Shown: piece after piece, positions 25,001 to 39,119 of the stretch
Layout of the letters: each line of letters begins with the position of its first letter
How positions within the stretch are numbered: the stretch's first letter is position 1
Source: Blasia pusilla
Taxonomy: Eukaryota > Marchantiophyta > Marchantiopsida > Blasiales
DNA length: 64,000 bases
NCBI GenBank assembly: GCA_050084515.1
Contig: CM114271.1
Location: 54,498,001 to 54,562,000, forward strand
Direction of reading: 5' to 3'
The notes under the pieces: generated by a model
Told to the model about the DNA's origin: nothing
Databases searched by the model: none
Seen by the model: only the letters and a program-made list of their open reading frames with translations
Program-made: the position numbers and the translations under genes

Positions 25001-28000
25001 CTGCATTGCAGCCACCACTCATTTGCATGCAGTGTCTTACTCTATTAAAGTTTGCAAGGCTTTCGCTGAAACTTTTGAGATCGTTGAATTGATCCTCCCT
25101 TTGTTTTTTGCTTGTCTCCCTTTTCTTCGCCGTCTCCTGCAGTTTAAACTCATGAAACTCCCTGCGAGAGTCCAAGTCACCATCGCACCTTATTCAAGCC
25201 CAAGTCATCCCACATGTGCATCAGCTTACTTTCGTTCCCTTTACATTGCTCCAAGTTATGGGCCTTATGCAGTTTTACACAGAGCTTAACATACATAGAT
25301 GGAAAGTTAACATCGCAAGACTGACGTAGATTGCTGTAGTTATTTCAATCCGGCAGGTTTTCAGTCAAATCATCAAAAAACTTTGAAGGATCTGGTCAGT
25401 AAAAACACACCTGTACACATCATCTGGTACTTGAGGACAGCTTGGGTCCAAATTGAGAGCCTGAATGCTTGCAGGATCACCCACCAATGGTGACATCAGC
25501 GGCGAACCTCTTCCCACAGGACTATGATAGGGAGAGCCTCCACCCTGTACTCACATCATGTCACACAATCTCATCGGTATAAACAGCCGCCATGAAAAGT
25601 GAAATTCTTGTGTTAGAAACCTGTCAACACCAGCTCACTGAAAATAGTCTGTCACTAAAGAGGGAGCGGACGACTAAATCTGTCTCTGCTTTGGCCATCC
25701 TCACGAGAAGAAGATGATACTTGCGAGAAGATATCGCACTATCTGACCAAAAAAATCCCCCCAACAAGGCAACATAAGAGTTAGCCTCCCATGTGTATGA
25801 CTTTTGTTAGTTCACAAAAGTCTGACCTATCAAATGCCGGCTCTACTCGCCGCACAAAATCCTCTTAAATCTGACTTTCAAGACAGAAGAGGGGAAGAAA
25901 ACAGGGGCGGAAAAAAAATGTGGATGGGTGGTGAAAGGGGAAGAAAAGAAAACCAAGCCTCCATGAAGAAGGCTTTCAACTTCCGAGGGGTGGACACGCA
26001 GCCATCTCCCCAGTAACAAGGACTGGCTACCTTGCTAGAACGCTTGCTTTTGTCGCCAACCAGGAGTTGCCGTAGTCTCACATGCTCCCTGTGCGTGTCA
26101 GCCTGGCTATCAAGTATCGCCACCTCCCCCATCTCTATTGACGTTGCCCTCCTTTCTCGCAATAAAAGCAATGGATCCTTTTGCGATGGTCCATTTATTG
26201 TCTGCCGAAAAGGAGTACAACATGTACATCTTTGCAGTTCTGGACCATGAAGAAGTGAAGCAAAACGACGACCCGCTATCAACATTGCTAGCATACAGAC
26301 AAGATGAGCTCCTTCTTGCATTACTAACCATACTTGAGCGATGACCTCCCTGGCAACCATATGCTTGTAGAGACTGATGAGAAAAAATCCCATGTACTGA
26401 CTACAACACCCCGTAGCCATGGTCTTAGAGGGACGTAAAATGACGGGAAGTCCACTCTCAGCAACAACAGAGGTGCCCTCTTCTTGTGAGACAAAGCCAA
26501 CTACAGGCCCTGCCTCTTCCATGCAATCCTACTTTGCATGTTTGCAGAATTTATGGTAGCTGAAGTCATGCTTGACAGAAACAGCCTCTTCCTGAAAAGA
26601 AACATGATTGACATATTCTGAGTGCTAGGACAGATCATTCAGAAGATGCCCTGCTGCACTCCTGTACATAGCCTAGACACAGAAAGTGTAGCTTACCTGA
26701 GTAGAATCTGCAGATGATGGCCGACTTGTTTTGCTTTCAGATTCGCGTGTAATCGGTGTGCTCACAGAACTACCACTGGGACTAGTTGAAGCACCACCAC
26801 TTCCACCAAAAGCACCACCAAAGGTCTCTACGTTATGGTCATCCATAAGTCTGTCCTCTCCATCCTCTCCTACATCCACCTTAGGTCCTCTAAGAACAGA
26901 CGAAAATCTACTTTCTTCATCCATACCATCCAGCTCTGGGGCCAGCCGCATGCCTCGTTCCTGCGCGGTAAACCCAAAAAATTAGTTCTTTGATCCTTTG
27001 AGCAGCATGAAGCATCTACAATTACAGTATCCTAGACACGCACATCCCTATGTAATTGGAAAGTATAATTGATAGGTAGTAATCCAGACCTCAGCTTGGT
27101 GAAGATTTCGGGTTGTCTGTCCTTCAATCTCCCTTGCAATTCGCCAGGCTTCTCGCTCTCGTTCTTTTGTTTGTGGTCCTCTTTCAAGCTTAGTTGTGTA
27201 GAGCTCCTCGTTGAAAGTAGACTCAATACCAAACAAAGCCTTGTTGGTTTCGAACTGATCCCAATTTCTGAGGTACAAAGAGTAGTCAGAAAGTATGTGA
27301 AATATAATCCTCCCTACCACAAACATCTCTGTTGGATTTAGCGAATGGTCGAATACTACCAGGTCGACTCATCTCAAGGCCACTGTAATTAGTTTATGAG
27401 GAGTACTCAATTGCCTGAAAATTGCCAAAGAGTGGAGAGTGACCTCTAAACACTTCAAAGATTAAAGGACACCGGAATTAGTTCATAACACTTTGTAAGA
27501 AAACAGTCCACAAATCGTATGTGGTTGGTGACTTTCATATCTTGTTGACATCATTGTAAACCCCCAAACTACAATTGGCCAGAGTCCTCACATGATTCTT
27601 TCAGATGCCATGACTTCATTACAGATATCCATCGATTAGACTAGACTCAACGGGTAGTTCAGGAGATGTACTAACCTGTTCCATGAGCTTTGGAATGTAG
27701 ACTCCAAGCCAAGGTTTCTAGGGGCTTCGTCATCAGGTTTCCATGGCTTCAGTTCCCGCTCTACTTCACGCTGTCGACCTTGAGACAAGACAGCATCTGT
27801 GACGATCTCAGCTCGGTTTTCTCTTGCCCGTCCATTAGAAATTGCATCACCACTTAGAGACACATCCTGCAAAACAGAAACAAATGCCAGACAGTTAAAC
27901 AACATAGCTCGAGTAGATATGACCATTACGAGGCAAACCGGTAACTTACACTCAAATAAGAATTACCTTAGCAATAATCTGCACAAAATCTTTTGCGTGA

Positions 28001-28733
28001 ATAATGAGGCTCTTCAGAGGAGCTTTCCTTGCGGCCTCTTTCACTGCTTCACTTTTCCCACCCTTAACAGAACCATCCTTCGTAAGTCGAGCCATCTTTA
28101 ATACAATGCCTGTAAGAACCAAAACAGGTCAAGGAGTTACTTGTGAGACATTTGGAACGCTTGGTGGTCCCACAGTGAGCACAGTAAGGAAAATTTGCAC
28201 AAGACGCACTAGCCTTGTGACCAATTTTGAAGTGATATCCAGAAAGGTGATATCGCAAGAACCAAGAGTAACTGGGATTTAAAAGGAAAGTAGGCCTGAC
28301 CAAAGTCTTTTTCCATGTGAGCTGTGTGAAAAATTCCGGAATAAAATGAGCCATTCTTTACTTGAACTTCCACTGGCTGGCCAATAAGACACATGGCCAT
28401 GAAAAGCAGGCGATTGTGTAGGGGCCTCTCCACTCCTGCTCCTCTAGGAACAATTGTAGCCCCTGTTTCGCCTCTCTCCCCTGAGTTTCTGTTGCTGCCG
28501 CTCGTAATGCTGCTGCTACTACTCATACTAGTGAAGTGGCTGTTCCCATGAGTTGCCCCTGCAGCTACGGCTGGGGTAGGTCCACTCCGGCCAGGTGCCT
28601 GGTTAGACCGCCAATTTTGAGAGTCAGACCGAAATCCTGCGTCTGCACGATTGCTACCTACATCTCTCTCCGTTCTACGACGACTTACGCCATTAGCAGC
28701 CGCTGGTCGCTGCTGAACCTGTGGCTGACTCAT
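22058..28733 (-). CDS. Ataxin-2 / CID3-CID4-type protein (Lsm, LsmAD, PAM2), 14 coding exons
   Basis: My splice model on the - strand is 28733-28301, 28109-27967, 27866-27676, 27267-27090, 26960-26697, 25544-25411, 25161-25041, 24915-24879, 24671-24136, 23975-23625, 23327-23226, 22995-22933, 22546-22459 and 22314-22058. All junctions are GT/AG and all phases agree, giving 965 aa. Residues ~107-196 form the Ataxin-2 Lsm domain ([40 protein letters not shown]). Residues 260-316 form LsmAD ([35 protein letters not shown]). Residues ~671-694 hold a doubled PAM2 motif that binds the MLLE domain of poly(A)-binding protein. The rest is Ser-, Pro- and Gln-rich and disordered-looking. Family role: cytoplasmic mRNA binding, translation and stress granules. 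Start: first ATG after a predicted acceptor at 28814. Exon 9 is only 37 bp. It looks intact. Individual boundaries are inference without transcripts. Confidence 0.92.
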
Positions 28734-29820
28734 TGCTGAACCCGCAATCCTACCTCCTTTGAGACCTTCTTGCGAGCCAGCACGATGATTATCTCCGCAG
28801 CTGCACTCTCCAGTCTGGAAGGTGGAAGGCAATACCAACTGTTGAGTCATACACATTCTTCAACCTCAAGCCTTCGAAGAACTACATTTCTACTACATGG
28901 ACGGCAAAGGTCAGACCAATTCTAGCATATTGGCCCTACAAACAACGAAAAAAACGTCCAATCGATATCTTGAAGCATGATCACTAGGTATATGCACTTA
29001 CGTCCGTGCAAGGTTTACTTAGGTCCGCTCAACTTAATTCCAGTAAACTTCGCTTCCTGTGACAGCTTGGACAAAGTGGTGTGTTGTGGCGTATCAACCC
29101 ACAGCAGAAGTCGTTCATACCGCCGTCGTCCACTACTCAAACTCGGTGATTAAACTCCTTTTCACCGCGCGGTGCCCACACAGCTCACACACAAACTTTG
29201 TCCTGGCTATCCACCAACAGGTATATAGGGTAGAGGGAATGATCAAAGTAGGCACGGGGCCATGATGAGGTTCATTAATAAACAATGCGGGATGCTCCCA
29301 TTAGGTTACCGTGCTCATATCGATTGCATAGTGAACCGAACCACCAGTACCGATTCCACAACAAGCCAGGATACTAGCTGTAGGGCCTGGTGAAGTCCAC
29401 GGCACTACGAGCGCCTCTCAACAGCTGAGAAGACTCAGACACTAATCACACCTGCCGACCCGCAACGGTCCGTGCGCGCTCCTTATTGACCATAATTCTT
29501 GGAGCCGCCCACGGAAGTACGTAGGTCGAGATCCACCATGACGAGTCGGGCGAAACAGACGTGATAGGAAGGTTTAAAGCACAGAAAATTAAGTAGACCA
29601 TGAACGAGGCACAAACCTACACCTAAAAAAAAAAACCGATGTCGGGATTGTAAACCTCTGGGAACAAACACAGGCGCAACGGCCAGAAAGTCCTTGCGCT
29701 ACCAGACTCACGAAGCGAGACCAAAATCGCCGAGCCTAGGCTCCCTCCCCCTGCCTCCCCCCACCCCCTCTCCGCCCCAACCCCACGACCAAACCAACGA
29801 GATGGATTTCCCAACTTACT
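28734..29820 (-). other. Predicted 5'UTR exon end and 5'UTR intron of the Ataxin-2 gene
   Basis: An acceptor (CTTCCACCTTCCAG) at 28815-28828 would start an exon whose first ATG is the chosen start at 28733. A good donor (GGCA then GTAAGTTGGG) lies at 29819. I infer a ~1-kb intron in the 5' untranslated region with a non-coding first exon upstream of 29820. No protein-coding signal is seen in between. Confidence 0.4.
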
Positions 29821-31231
29821 GCCCGAGGATGCAGAAAAGAGCTGTAGTTCCTCCACCTACAAAAAATGAAATGGCACGCGAAACTCTGAAGATCCGCAAA
29901 CGGAATCCATTGAAGAGCTTGGCGATCATACGAGACGTTCTACAACAACGGCGTTCACAGCAATACTGCGGGGAATAAGAAGAAAAAAAATGGTTCCGAA
30001 ATCGGAGCAAAACAGGTCCCTGAACTACTACTACTACTACTAAAAAAAGAGGGGACAAAGCGACGCCAGGATACGCTGCAAAACACGAGGCCTACAAAGA
30101 ATACCGACGGATTCGCGTGCCGAAGAATGGTAGAAGAAGAATGGGGGAAGAGGAAATCCGATCGGGCAGAGAGGAAATCAAAACCAGCAACGACGGAGAA
30201 GAAGGCGACTCGTTCTTCGTCATGTGCTTCCTCTCTCAACTCAAGAGAAGCTCTCGACGAGACAGAGGGAGGGAGGGAGGGAGGGAGGGAAAGGCCACCC
30301 AAAACCCTTTCTTCCCTTGCAGATTAAGCGAGTGCATGAAAACTGGATGACCGGGATCCACCGGTCCCATCTCCTCTCGACGGCCCGGATCGTCTCCCAA
30401 CCCCGCCCTCCTCTACGTGTCCGTCGCACCTCACCGGCTACCGGCACTCGCCCCGCTCCTGTCCTCCCCGTCAGAACGCCACGGGAACGGGAGGGGGGAG
30501 GGGGGGGGAACCTGTCAGTCCTTTCCATCCTCCTTGGAGCAACACGCGGGCCGTACCGGAAGACCGGCATCTACCGGTCTCGTCCGTCCTCCAAGTCCCA
30601 AGCCCCACGTCTTCCCTCCCTCCTCGACAGGACCCGTCAGAAAACAGGAGGAGGCGTGGGCCGAAGTGACTCCTGAATTCATTCACATCTCACCAAATGT
30701 AGACAGAGCTAACTAACTTAGCCCCAACTAAACGAATCGTATTACCGGAGGGCCTTTCTCCTAAACTCGCTATCCTTGTGCCCCAGCGAGCGGAGAAAGG
30801 AGTCACATCCGCTCGCTAGTAGAACAATGCGCTCTGTCCCCCCCCACCCCTCATTGGGCCTTCGCTCACCGCCATCTGCAAGTTGTGTCCACCAACTCGA
30901 CGGTTCAGATAACTCTCCTGCCTGTCCGGTAGCCCCAGTCGCAGGGACTGCGGTCTGCAGGTCGCGCCTATCCCCTGCTACCCGCTGTTGCCCGTTCTCC
31001 ACCGGGTTCTCCATCGCACGCCTGCCGGCGACCCGTGAGAACGCCCCGTGTCAACCTTGTGCGGCGCACGGACGGACGGACGGACGGAGGAGCGACAGGC
31101 GACAGGCTCGAGATAAGAACACGTCTCGTCGGGAACGCTTACATCCGCTGTGGACGGAGAACCCGTCCGTCCTCTTTACGCGAGTGAGGAAGCGAGAGTG
31201 CCTTCCTCACGTGTTTTACATTTTGCCCTAA
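29821..31231 (-). promoter_or_regulatory. GC-rich first exon / promoter region of the Ataxin-2 gene
   Basis: A sharp GC-rich block sits in an AT-rich neighbourhood, with many CG dinucleotides. It contains a (GGGA)n run at 30265-30292 and an (ACGG)n run at 31067-31087. Long frames on both strands here (up to 151 codons) are typical of GC-rich non-coding DNA and have no domains. The exact transcription start could not be placed. Confidence 0.45.
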
Positions 31232-33639
31232 ATTATTATAATCTAATATCTATCTTTATGATTAAAAGAATATTAAAAGAACATGGGATTATAAGACGGA
31301 TATATACCATCTTAAGAGAAGGGATTCAATTCAAAGAAGAAAATTAAGTGAAATAAAAAATAGAAATACGGATAACATATTTTAAAATTTTAAAAATCAC
31401 ACAGGCACTAGTTAGATTCAATTGGATATGATTATGAACATAATTTTGTATTTTCCTCTAAATTAGAAATATCTCTTATCTTATAAATCTTACTCAGAGA
31501 TACTTTTGAAATTTTCAACTCTAGAGAGAATAAGAGACAACACATCATTTCATTTAAGGTTGGAATATCACTTGTGTTAAATAACCCCGTTCATTCAACT
31601 CTAATGCAGATGGTGTTATTAAATATTTCAATTTTGCAAATGCACATATAACATAATGGTCGTGTGAGAGATATGATATAACACATGTGCACTCCTCATG
31701 TTTAATTTCAATCATTTTTAAAAAAATCACTAGTAAACACTCATACAAAATTGACTCCATAAATTGTAATCCCAAACATATTTTATATATACATAAGTAA
31801 CTTCTAAGGGCTTTATGTATCCAAACCTATGCCTATTGTAATGTCACATATACCAACCATTGATAAAAAAAAAATTTTAAGGTTGATTGATAAAAATGAC
31901 TATAAGTTTGGAATGAGATATAAAAGGAAATTTAATCTTGTATTTTATGTAAAGCATCCAAGGAGACATGTATGTGGGAAATATTTCCCACAAGAAAAAG
32001 AAAGAAGTTATCACTCTCATACCTTATTATATACTTGATTGTGTCTTTGTTGGTATGTCATTCAACATAATACCTTTTAAGTGGCAATCTCGCTTGACCA
32101 AGTCGAAACATGGAAGAATGGTGAACGCAAATCATAATCTATGCTTCCAAAATATCCCGATAATATTCATTTAACCACTATAGTAAGTCCTATATCCTAC
32201 TCATAATCATAAAAAATCAAATATTACTAGTTCCTCTATCATAAGCTAGGTCTAGCCATTCGAGTCCTACATCGAATTTATTCATATCTAATAGCTCCAA
32301 ACTAAGCTCTTATTTATACAAAATTGACTCATTTTCATGTCATATGCTCTTTTATTTTCTCTTCTTGTCCTTTATCGGATCTTAAGCATGCATAATGTTC
32401 TTAATTTTTTGCTATATATTTATTTGATTTATTTAATATGGTTTTTAGATGGATCATAGGATACCTTCGTACTAGCATTTCATAATACTTCACTCCCAAA
32501 TAGCCATGAGCACCTCTATAGAAAGATAATTATGCACATATTATTGGAATAAACCTCTCACATTATTAAGAGAATGTTCAACCGATGTTCATCTCATTGA
32601 TAATGAAATAATACAAACAATCTAATGATCGTTATGGCTATATGTCCTTCATGTCTATGTCCACTTCATCCAAAAATCCTATATTTTGTTTCCTTTTTAT
32701 CATATTTTTTTGCATATCTCTATTTGCATCTTTTGTCCACTTCTAATGAGTATAAAAAAGGACGTATATAAATATCAATGATGTTAAGAAAATATAAATC
32801 TTACAAAGTTGGTCTCCTTCAAAATATTCATTAAAAAACTCTTGCTGTCTAATTTTGGACTTGGATCCATGTTGGAATTACGAGGATGGAAAAATATTAA
32901 TCAAGCTTCTCATAAAGTTTATTTAGTCTTCATATCATTAAATATGACGAATATCCCATAAATTGTACTAAGTTAGCTTTAATATTTAGAGTGCACGGAT
33001 ATGAAATCATGTTGAAGAGTTGGAGATATAAATAAGTAGATAACCTTATATGGGTTGATATGTAATTATTATAGGCAACCACATGTATACGACTAGCAAC
33101 AATTTATTCTCTAAATTTGGTAATATTAGGAGTTGTAACAACTAAGATATTCCAAGTCTCTACCACATTTGTTAGATATGACTATCTTTAGCTTGGAGGT
33201 ACATATGGAAAATATGGTATCTACATCTTTTTGGAGGCACAAAGGTCAGTCTCTCTAAGTGCTTCATAAGTTAGGTTTGCTAACCAACATGAAAAGCGAT
33301 CCTTGTGAAACCTATAATAGTGCAATCCATGGTCATGTTATCTACGATGCTATCATAAAATATACGAAGTGGTATTTTCTACTTGTTCATTCCTACCACA
33401 ATTAAATTTAAGGTAGGAGCCTAGTTTATAAGGAATATTTCTCGCCAATGTAAGAAATTTTCCACTCCAAAATTTAGCACCTACCATCTTATTTTTTTCT
33501 TCATCCATAAGAAAATAAGACAAGATATGCATGAGATTTCTTACAACACTGATGGGAATATATTCATATATAAAAACATCACAATCATATGTATATATAT
33601 CTTGTATTTGGAGAGGTGATGAACACAAATTGCCAAAGG
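31232..33639. other. AT-rich intergenic DNA, no gene seen
   Basis: Short A/T-rich frames only. No domains, repeats with clear ends or RNA genes were recognised. Confidence 0.5.
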
Positions 33640-33945
33640 CCATAGATTTCCGCGGTTTCGCATTTAATGCGTGACCGGGCAGCTTGGACGCAAGCAGGCA
33701 AGTTGGCGGGGAGTTCCTAAAGTTCAAGGCAGCCGGATTCGATCCCGGCTCTACACAACCGAACCCGGCACCGTACCCACTACCCTACCAACGTTTCTTG
33801 ATGTTATGTAGGGGGCTTTGGTATTTAATTGCAAAATTACTTTGCCCGGAGCCCTTGCCCAAGGTCTGGCAATCAATGCGATCCCGCGGCTGTTTATGGC
33901 TTTCGCAAATTGCCTCACTGCTAACCACTATCATTAAAGCATAAT
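33640..33945. other. GC-rich islet of unknown origin
   Basis: An abrupt ~300-bp GC-richer segment lies inside AT-rich DNA. It holds a T-arm-like hairpin near 33733-33750 (GCCGG, loop ATTCGATC, CCGGC) whose loop resembles a tRNA T-loop and the polymerase III B box. I could not fold a full tRNA. A SINE fragment, an organelle-derived insert or a Helitron end are all possible. Confidence 0.35.
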
Positions 33946-36900
33946 ATTTTCATGATAGTTGCGAAGAAGTGAACTCTAAATTTGAAGTTAGTCAATAAAA
34001 GGAGAGCAATACCTAGTATATTAAATCGTAAGTAGCTATATTATTTAGTATGTAAAATATATGAACGGCAAAGAGTATAAGCATTTATATTCATTGGACT
34101 TGTAATATTTCAAACTCATCCACTTGCATGAGTATTCACATTCATATCCATCATTAGATAGTGGTATGACCTCTATGGTTTATTAGGACACTATCCCATA
34201 GGAGTCATTGAGTAGGATTTTATGGCATGTAGGGCCGGACTCTTATTCATGGCTTGCACGTGTAGAAGAGGGTCATGGGGAATATGATCCAAATTCTAAA
34301 CATCATTTGCAAGAAGGGATAGACAATAGATTTACCAAAAACATAGATTATAGTAAGGTGAGGTCGGATTTAGGTAAGAAATGTAATGGGGCACAGAGCC
34401 AACTAATTTAAGACATCTAGTCCTATCACTAAGAAGGGGTTGCTAATATCAAATTGTCATAATGTCTCGTTATGGTAGACCTGGTTCCATGATATTTTTT
34501 TTCCTATAATATTATCACATTGACAAATATGGAAGAATTTATCATGGTGATCTAGATGTAACATCCATAATTTTCAATGCCAACCTGGCTCCAAAGTTGA
34601 GGATTACTTGTCGGAACTTTATGGAGCATCTATTCCGCACGAGTATTAGTCCTCAACACATGTATACAAAGTGGGTTAGATAGCATATTGGAGGCAACAT
34701 ACATGGTATTAATACCATAGCAAGAAATGCAATGCTCATGCATCAAGATATTTTAAACATTAAGTATGAGACAAGGAGGCGAAGGCAGATACAATGAGAC
34801 AAATAGTGCGATTGGGGTTCAAATATGGATTCAAAGACATCTTCCGGAATGTCATTTTTTCCAAATCCTTCAACTCCATCAATAAAAAAAACCATTTGCT
34901 CCTATTTTCTTCACCTCGTGGATGCTGCATAATCTTCTTAGGTTTGAAAACAATGATGCCATAAGCATGGACGCCACACATATAACAAAAAAATGGAGGC
35001 AATTCTTGATTATCATGTTTGTAAGACGTCACGATCTTGTTAGATGCTCTAAGAGATAATCAAAGCCTACATTCTCATTCCCTATGTGGCGGAAGAAAGC
35101 CTTGAAGTAGTATTACGTTGTGTTTTTTTTTAAACCGTTTTTCCAATTTGAATATCCAAAGTTCATGTCAACATGAAGGAAAGACTTACATATTATAACT
35201 AATGAGGGGTAATGAGTGGTAGATCGAGAGCAAGGATAATCATAGTTGTCTATGGTATGTTATCACCATTTGGGAGAAATTTTGAATTTTTATAATCTTT
35301 TTAAAAAATTCATAGTGCCAATTTTTTTATCCTACTTGGGTTTGATTTGTTGCAAAATGTTCTACAATGGTGTGGGGAATTCTCAACCGCCATATGCATG
35401 AAGATATTGATGAAGTTCTTACCAATATCAAAGTTCGAGTAGACATAATGATTTTAATTAGTGGAAGTGAAGGTGACCACCATGGGGACCGTCTTGCTTA
35501 ATTATGGACAATTCAAAGGAGGAAAAATCTACTATGAAGGAATTTTTCCATGCCATTCTATCAACCTTTATAAATGACATGTAAGAATTTTGCTAAGACA
35601 ACTTAATTTACCAACGTAAATTTTGTCCTATAACCAACACCAAAATAAACCAAGATTTTGGAAAAGTTGTGTATAGTTGCGACGTATATGCAATGCTTTT
35701 GCAAGAAGCCTTCAAATTGCTAGCATTGCAAATTTGATTCACTAAATATGATTATGTTACTAAAAATGCATATTCTTCGCACCTCACGAGCAAGAGTCCT
35801 TTGAGTTCATCCAAAAATATGAATCATTTTGAGTAACATTTTGTAAAACACTATGTTGGTTATTTACAACTGGATTATTGACATGGGTAAGGGACTATCA
35901 AAATTAAAGCACGTCTACCCAACATACCAATGTAACAATTGAAAACTAGCATGACACACTCAAAACATATTTCTAAGCAAGCATGCCAACAAAGTAGACT
36001 CAAATGATTATTTGACTATTGTTGATGATGGCCAATGAGATTGAGGACTTCTTTTGGTATATGATCTTATGAAGTCAGAGGGTACGGCAAGGAATAAACT
36101 AATTCATTCACCAAGTTATGACTATGCCCATAAAGAATTCAATCGTAACTCTTGATTTCCATATAATGTTTGATCACGAGGATAGGAAATATGCTAAAGT
36201 CCATCATAATTCAAAGCCTTGATTGTGGCACTCTATTTGTCACCATGATTGGAAAAATGTTGAATGCACATGTTCTAGAAGGATTCACATGCAAATATTA
36301 GGTCACAAAATGACATTGGGTGTATTTTTTAAAGGGAATAGATTAGGGTTCAATGCTTATAGTTTTTTCATACTTTCTTTGTACATGATAAAAATATTAC
36401 TTTAATATTATGTTATTCTCCAAGTCTTATAATTAAATGAATTGCACCAGCCTTTTGTGCAAATGAAGTCTCTTGTGTTTTTTTAGTCACATAAGCATGC
36501 ACATTCTCTTATATCTCAATGCTAAATTTGGAACAATGGAAGACAAAGATCTTACTACCACTCGAGAAGGGACTTCACCCTTTGTAGAATGCGATTCTAG
36601 TGATAACGTCGTGTATGAAGTGGATCACTTGTTTCCATTTGATGAGAGAAATGAAGAGGGGAACGAAGTCCATGTTATATCTATTTCTCTTGATATTCAA
36701 GTGGTCTTCGAGAAGGTAATAGGTTGCATTGAAGTTCTTGAGTACAAGTAATGACTAGTTGAGCATACTCTACAACAAATTAAGTCATTGTACCAATCCC
36801 TTCTAATATTCAAGGAAAAAATTGAATCCAACATAAGTACCATTCGAACTAAACTCAAGTGTTGAAAAAGCTTTGTAGCAACCGTCCTAGTAGATCAATC

Positions 36901-37217
36901 TTTTAGAAGGAAGATGGATTGGGTTGAAGTTTTACACAAGAGAGGTAGTCCTATACCTAACAATATGCCTTGGGAAATAATAGGTAGTCTACTCATGCAA
37001 ATGTAGACTATACATTGATATGTGTAGTCTAATCCCTTTCAACCAAAAGAGACGATGAAGTTCAAGGATATGCAAACATAGTTACATTAGCAAGTCATTG
37101 ACAGGATACTCCAATCCTTGCCAAAAAATCACAATTGATGTATTATTTGGGGATTTCATTTGCACCAATAGACTTATATGGCAATGTACAAATATGACTT
37201 TAAATTAGTGTCATGTT
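33946..37217. other. AT-rich DNA with decayed unidentified frames
   Basis: Frames at 34208-34411 (+), 34760-35032 (-) and 36473-36751 (+, rich in acidic residues) look more protein-like than the background, but I recognise no family. They may be remnants of an old transposon. Confidence 0.35.
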
Positions 37218-37410
37218 TGTTAAGAGAGATCAACGAGATCTAGTAGAGCATCTTCGGAGATATTGAAGGACAGCCTCCGGAGGTCGAGGATGACCTGCTA
37301 GGCCATGGGTAACCAGAGAGAGCAGGTTTTCCCTTCGTTTAGGCTCATTTGGGTTAACCCTTCCTCAATATATTTTGTATGTTTTGTAGTGATGAGTATG
37401 TGCACTGTTG
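37218..37410 (+). repeat. Gypsy LTR fragment with internal deletion
   Basis: It starts TGTTAAGAGAGAT and carries the GATCTAGTAGAGC, GGTCGAGGATGACCTGCT and GAGAGCAGG blocks of the LTR at 8232. It then jumps to TTGTATGTTTTGTAGTGATG, matching the LTR 3' end (about 8825-8860). The middle is missing. This third copy supports both LTR ends deduced at 8 kb. Confidence 0.65.
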
Positions 37411-39119
37411 TAAGAAGAATTTGGGTTTTGTTTCATCTATATTAAGGTTAACTTCTGGAGACAACAATAAAGAAATGGTTACTTAGAGCAATATTATAGA
37501 TATGATGTAGAGCTTAAAATTTTTTACAATTCATAATATGGAATGAGGTGACCTTAAGTTGCGGAATAATTGAGAGCTACATTGGCCAACTTCAATCTAA
37601 GACATGTTCTTCTTGCCATGTTATGTCGTTTCTCTTGATTTTTCCATGTTACAACCTTGAGAATTGATCTATTCATCCCTTAATAAGAATCTTGAAAAAT
37701 GATAACGACTTCCATCAAACTTGGAGGTGGAGTTAATTAATTGCACAAGAACCATAAGGGATGGTGATGCTAAAATCCTGAAAATTCCACTACGATTGCA
37801 CTTTAGTTTTAGTATCTCTCCAAGATTCCTTCTCCAACATTAGTCCTACTCACTTTGACGTCCTTCTTATAGGCGGATATGTAATATTATAACTTAAATC
37901 TAACATAATCCTTCTCCTAGGCGAAGGTGCAAACTCAAACTCAAATCCTATAAAACCTTCCTATTAAGAAAATGTGCAAACTCAAAGGCTCAAGCATGAA
38001 CAATAAAGGCTTGAGCAAAGCTCGAGCTAGGAATGAGTTTGGTGAGCATAGGGTTGGAATCAACATCATGAAGGCATCTTTGAAGTGACTTCATAAAACC
38101 CTACGCCCTACCAAGTAGTGAATCCTACCAAGTCAAACGTGATGGTAGCCCCAACCCCACTTGCACACTAATCAGGCGGGGAAAAGGCAAGTGGAGGCAT
38201 CTCCCAATTACTGTCGCTCTAAACTAATTTTGGCCTTGTCCCACCACAAATACCCTAGCTCTAAAGTACCTTGCCTCTCTCACAAAGGCTGTTTGGGCTT
38301 TAAACCCTCTTCTCGATGACCCTCCTCCCCTTCCCTCTTCCACACTAGCCATGAATTCGAATGAGCATAAAGCCTGAGGCACCATCAAAGCATGCTAGAT
38401 GACTCTTAGAGCCACCTTCCTTACACACCATGAAAATATTGCATCTTCTAGACCATGGGAATACAGAGGATATCCAAGCCCAAAAACATTGGGCGTAAGA
38501 TCATAAAGCAATTCAACAACCACCATAGATTTGTATTCCAAAGTTTTGTGAATGGATTCTAAATTAATCTCACTAGTGTTGACAATGTAGAGACTTCATA
38601 CTTGGGACCATATCATAGTCCAAAGTGCTTGTGGGAGGCGGTCCCATGAGTACTAAAGTTGTGAGGACTTCTCTACTGTAATGGATTAGTATAATCTAAT
38701 GGTACAAGATAAAGTATCAAATGGGACTTCGACAAAAAATGTATCACCCAGAAGTAGGGCAAAAAATGCAAGGACACAATCCTTTCTTGTCCACTTTCAT
38801 CTTCAAATGTATCTAGTTAAAACAACATATGTCCTTACTTCATCCCCAACTCCCAGCCTTGCGGGGTGGTTGCAATGCCGACACCGACCTTATGGGATTC
38901 CATGGATGCTGCAAGAAAACCCGCCCCTAAACCAATGGATGCATAATCTCGCCAAGGATTTTAGCCTCTTCCTAACTTACCAAAATTATATATTTCCTCT
39001 GGATTAATATTTTAGATAATCAATTTCGACAAATAGATTGACCAATATGAATCACTTTCTTTTCCAAAAGGCATGGCTCTTCATGATCCCCTTAAAAGCA
39101 TAAGTTCAATTTTGGAGCC
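37411..39119. other. Intergenic DNA, no gene seen
   Basis: One 102-codon frame (38699-39007, +) without recognisable domains. Otherwise stops are frequent in all frames. Confidence 0.45.

Noticed and set aside
30224-31231. Frames up to 151 codons in the GC-rich region upstream of the Ataxin-2 homologue
   Set aside because: Present on both strands, Arg/Pro-rich, no domains; typical of GC-rich promoter DNA.
33733-33750. tRNA gene
   Set aside because: Only a T-arm-like hairpin; no acceptor, D or anticodon arms could be paired.
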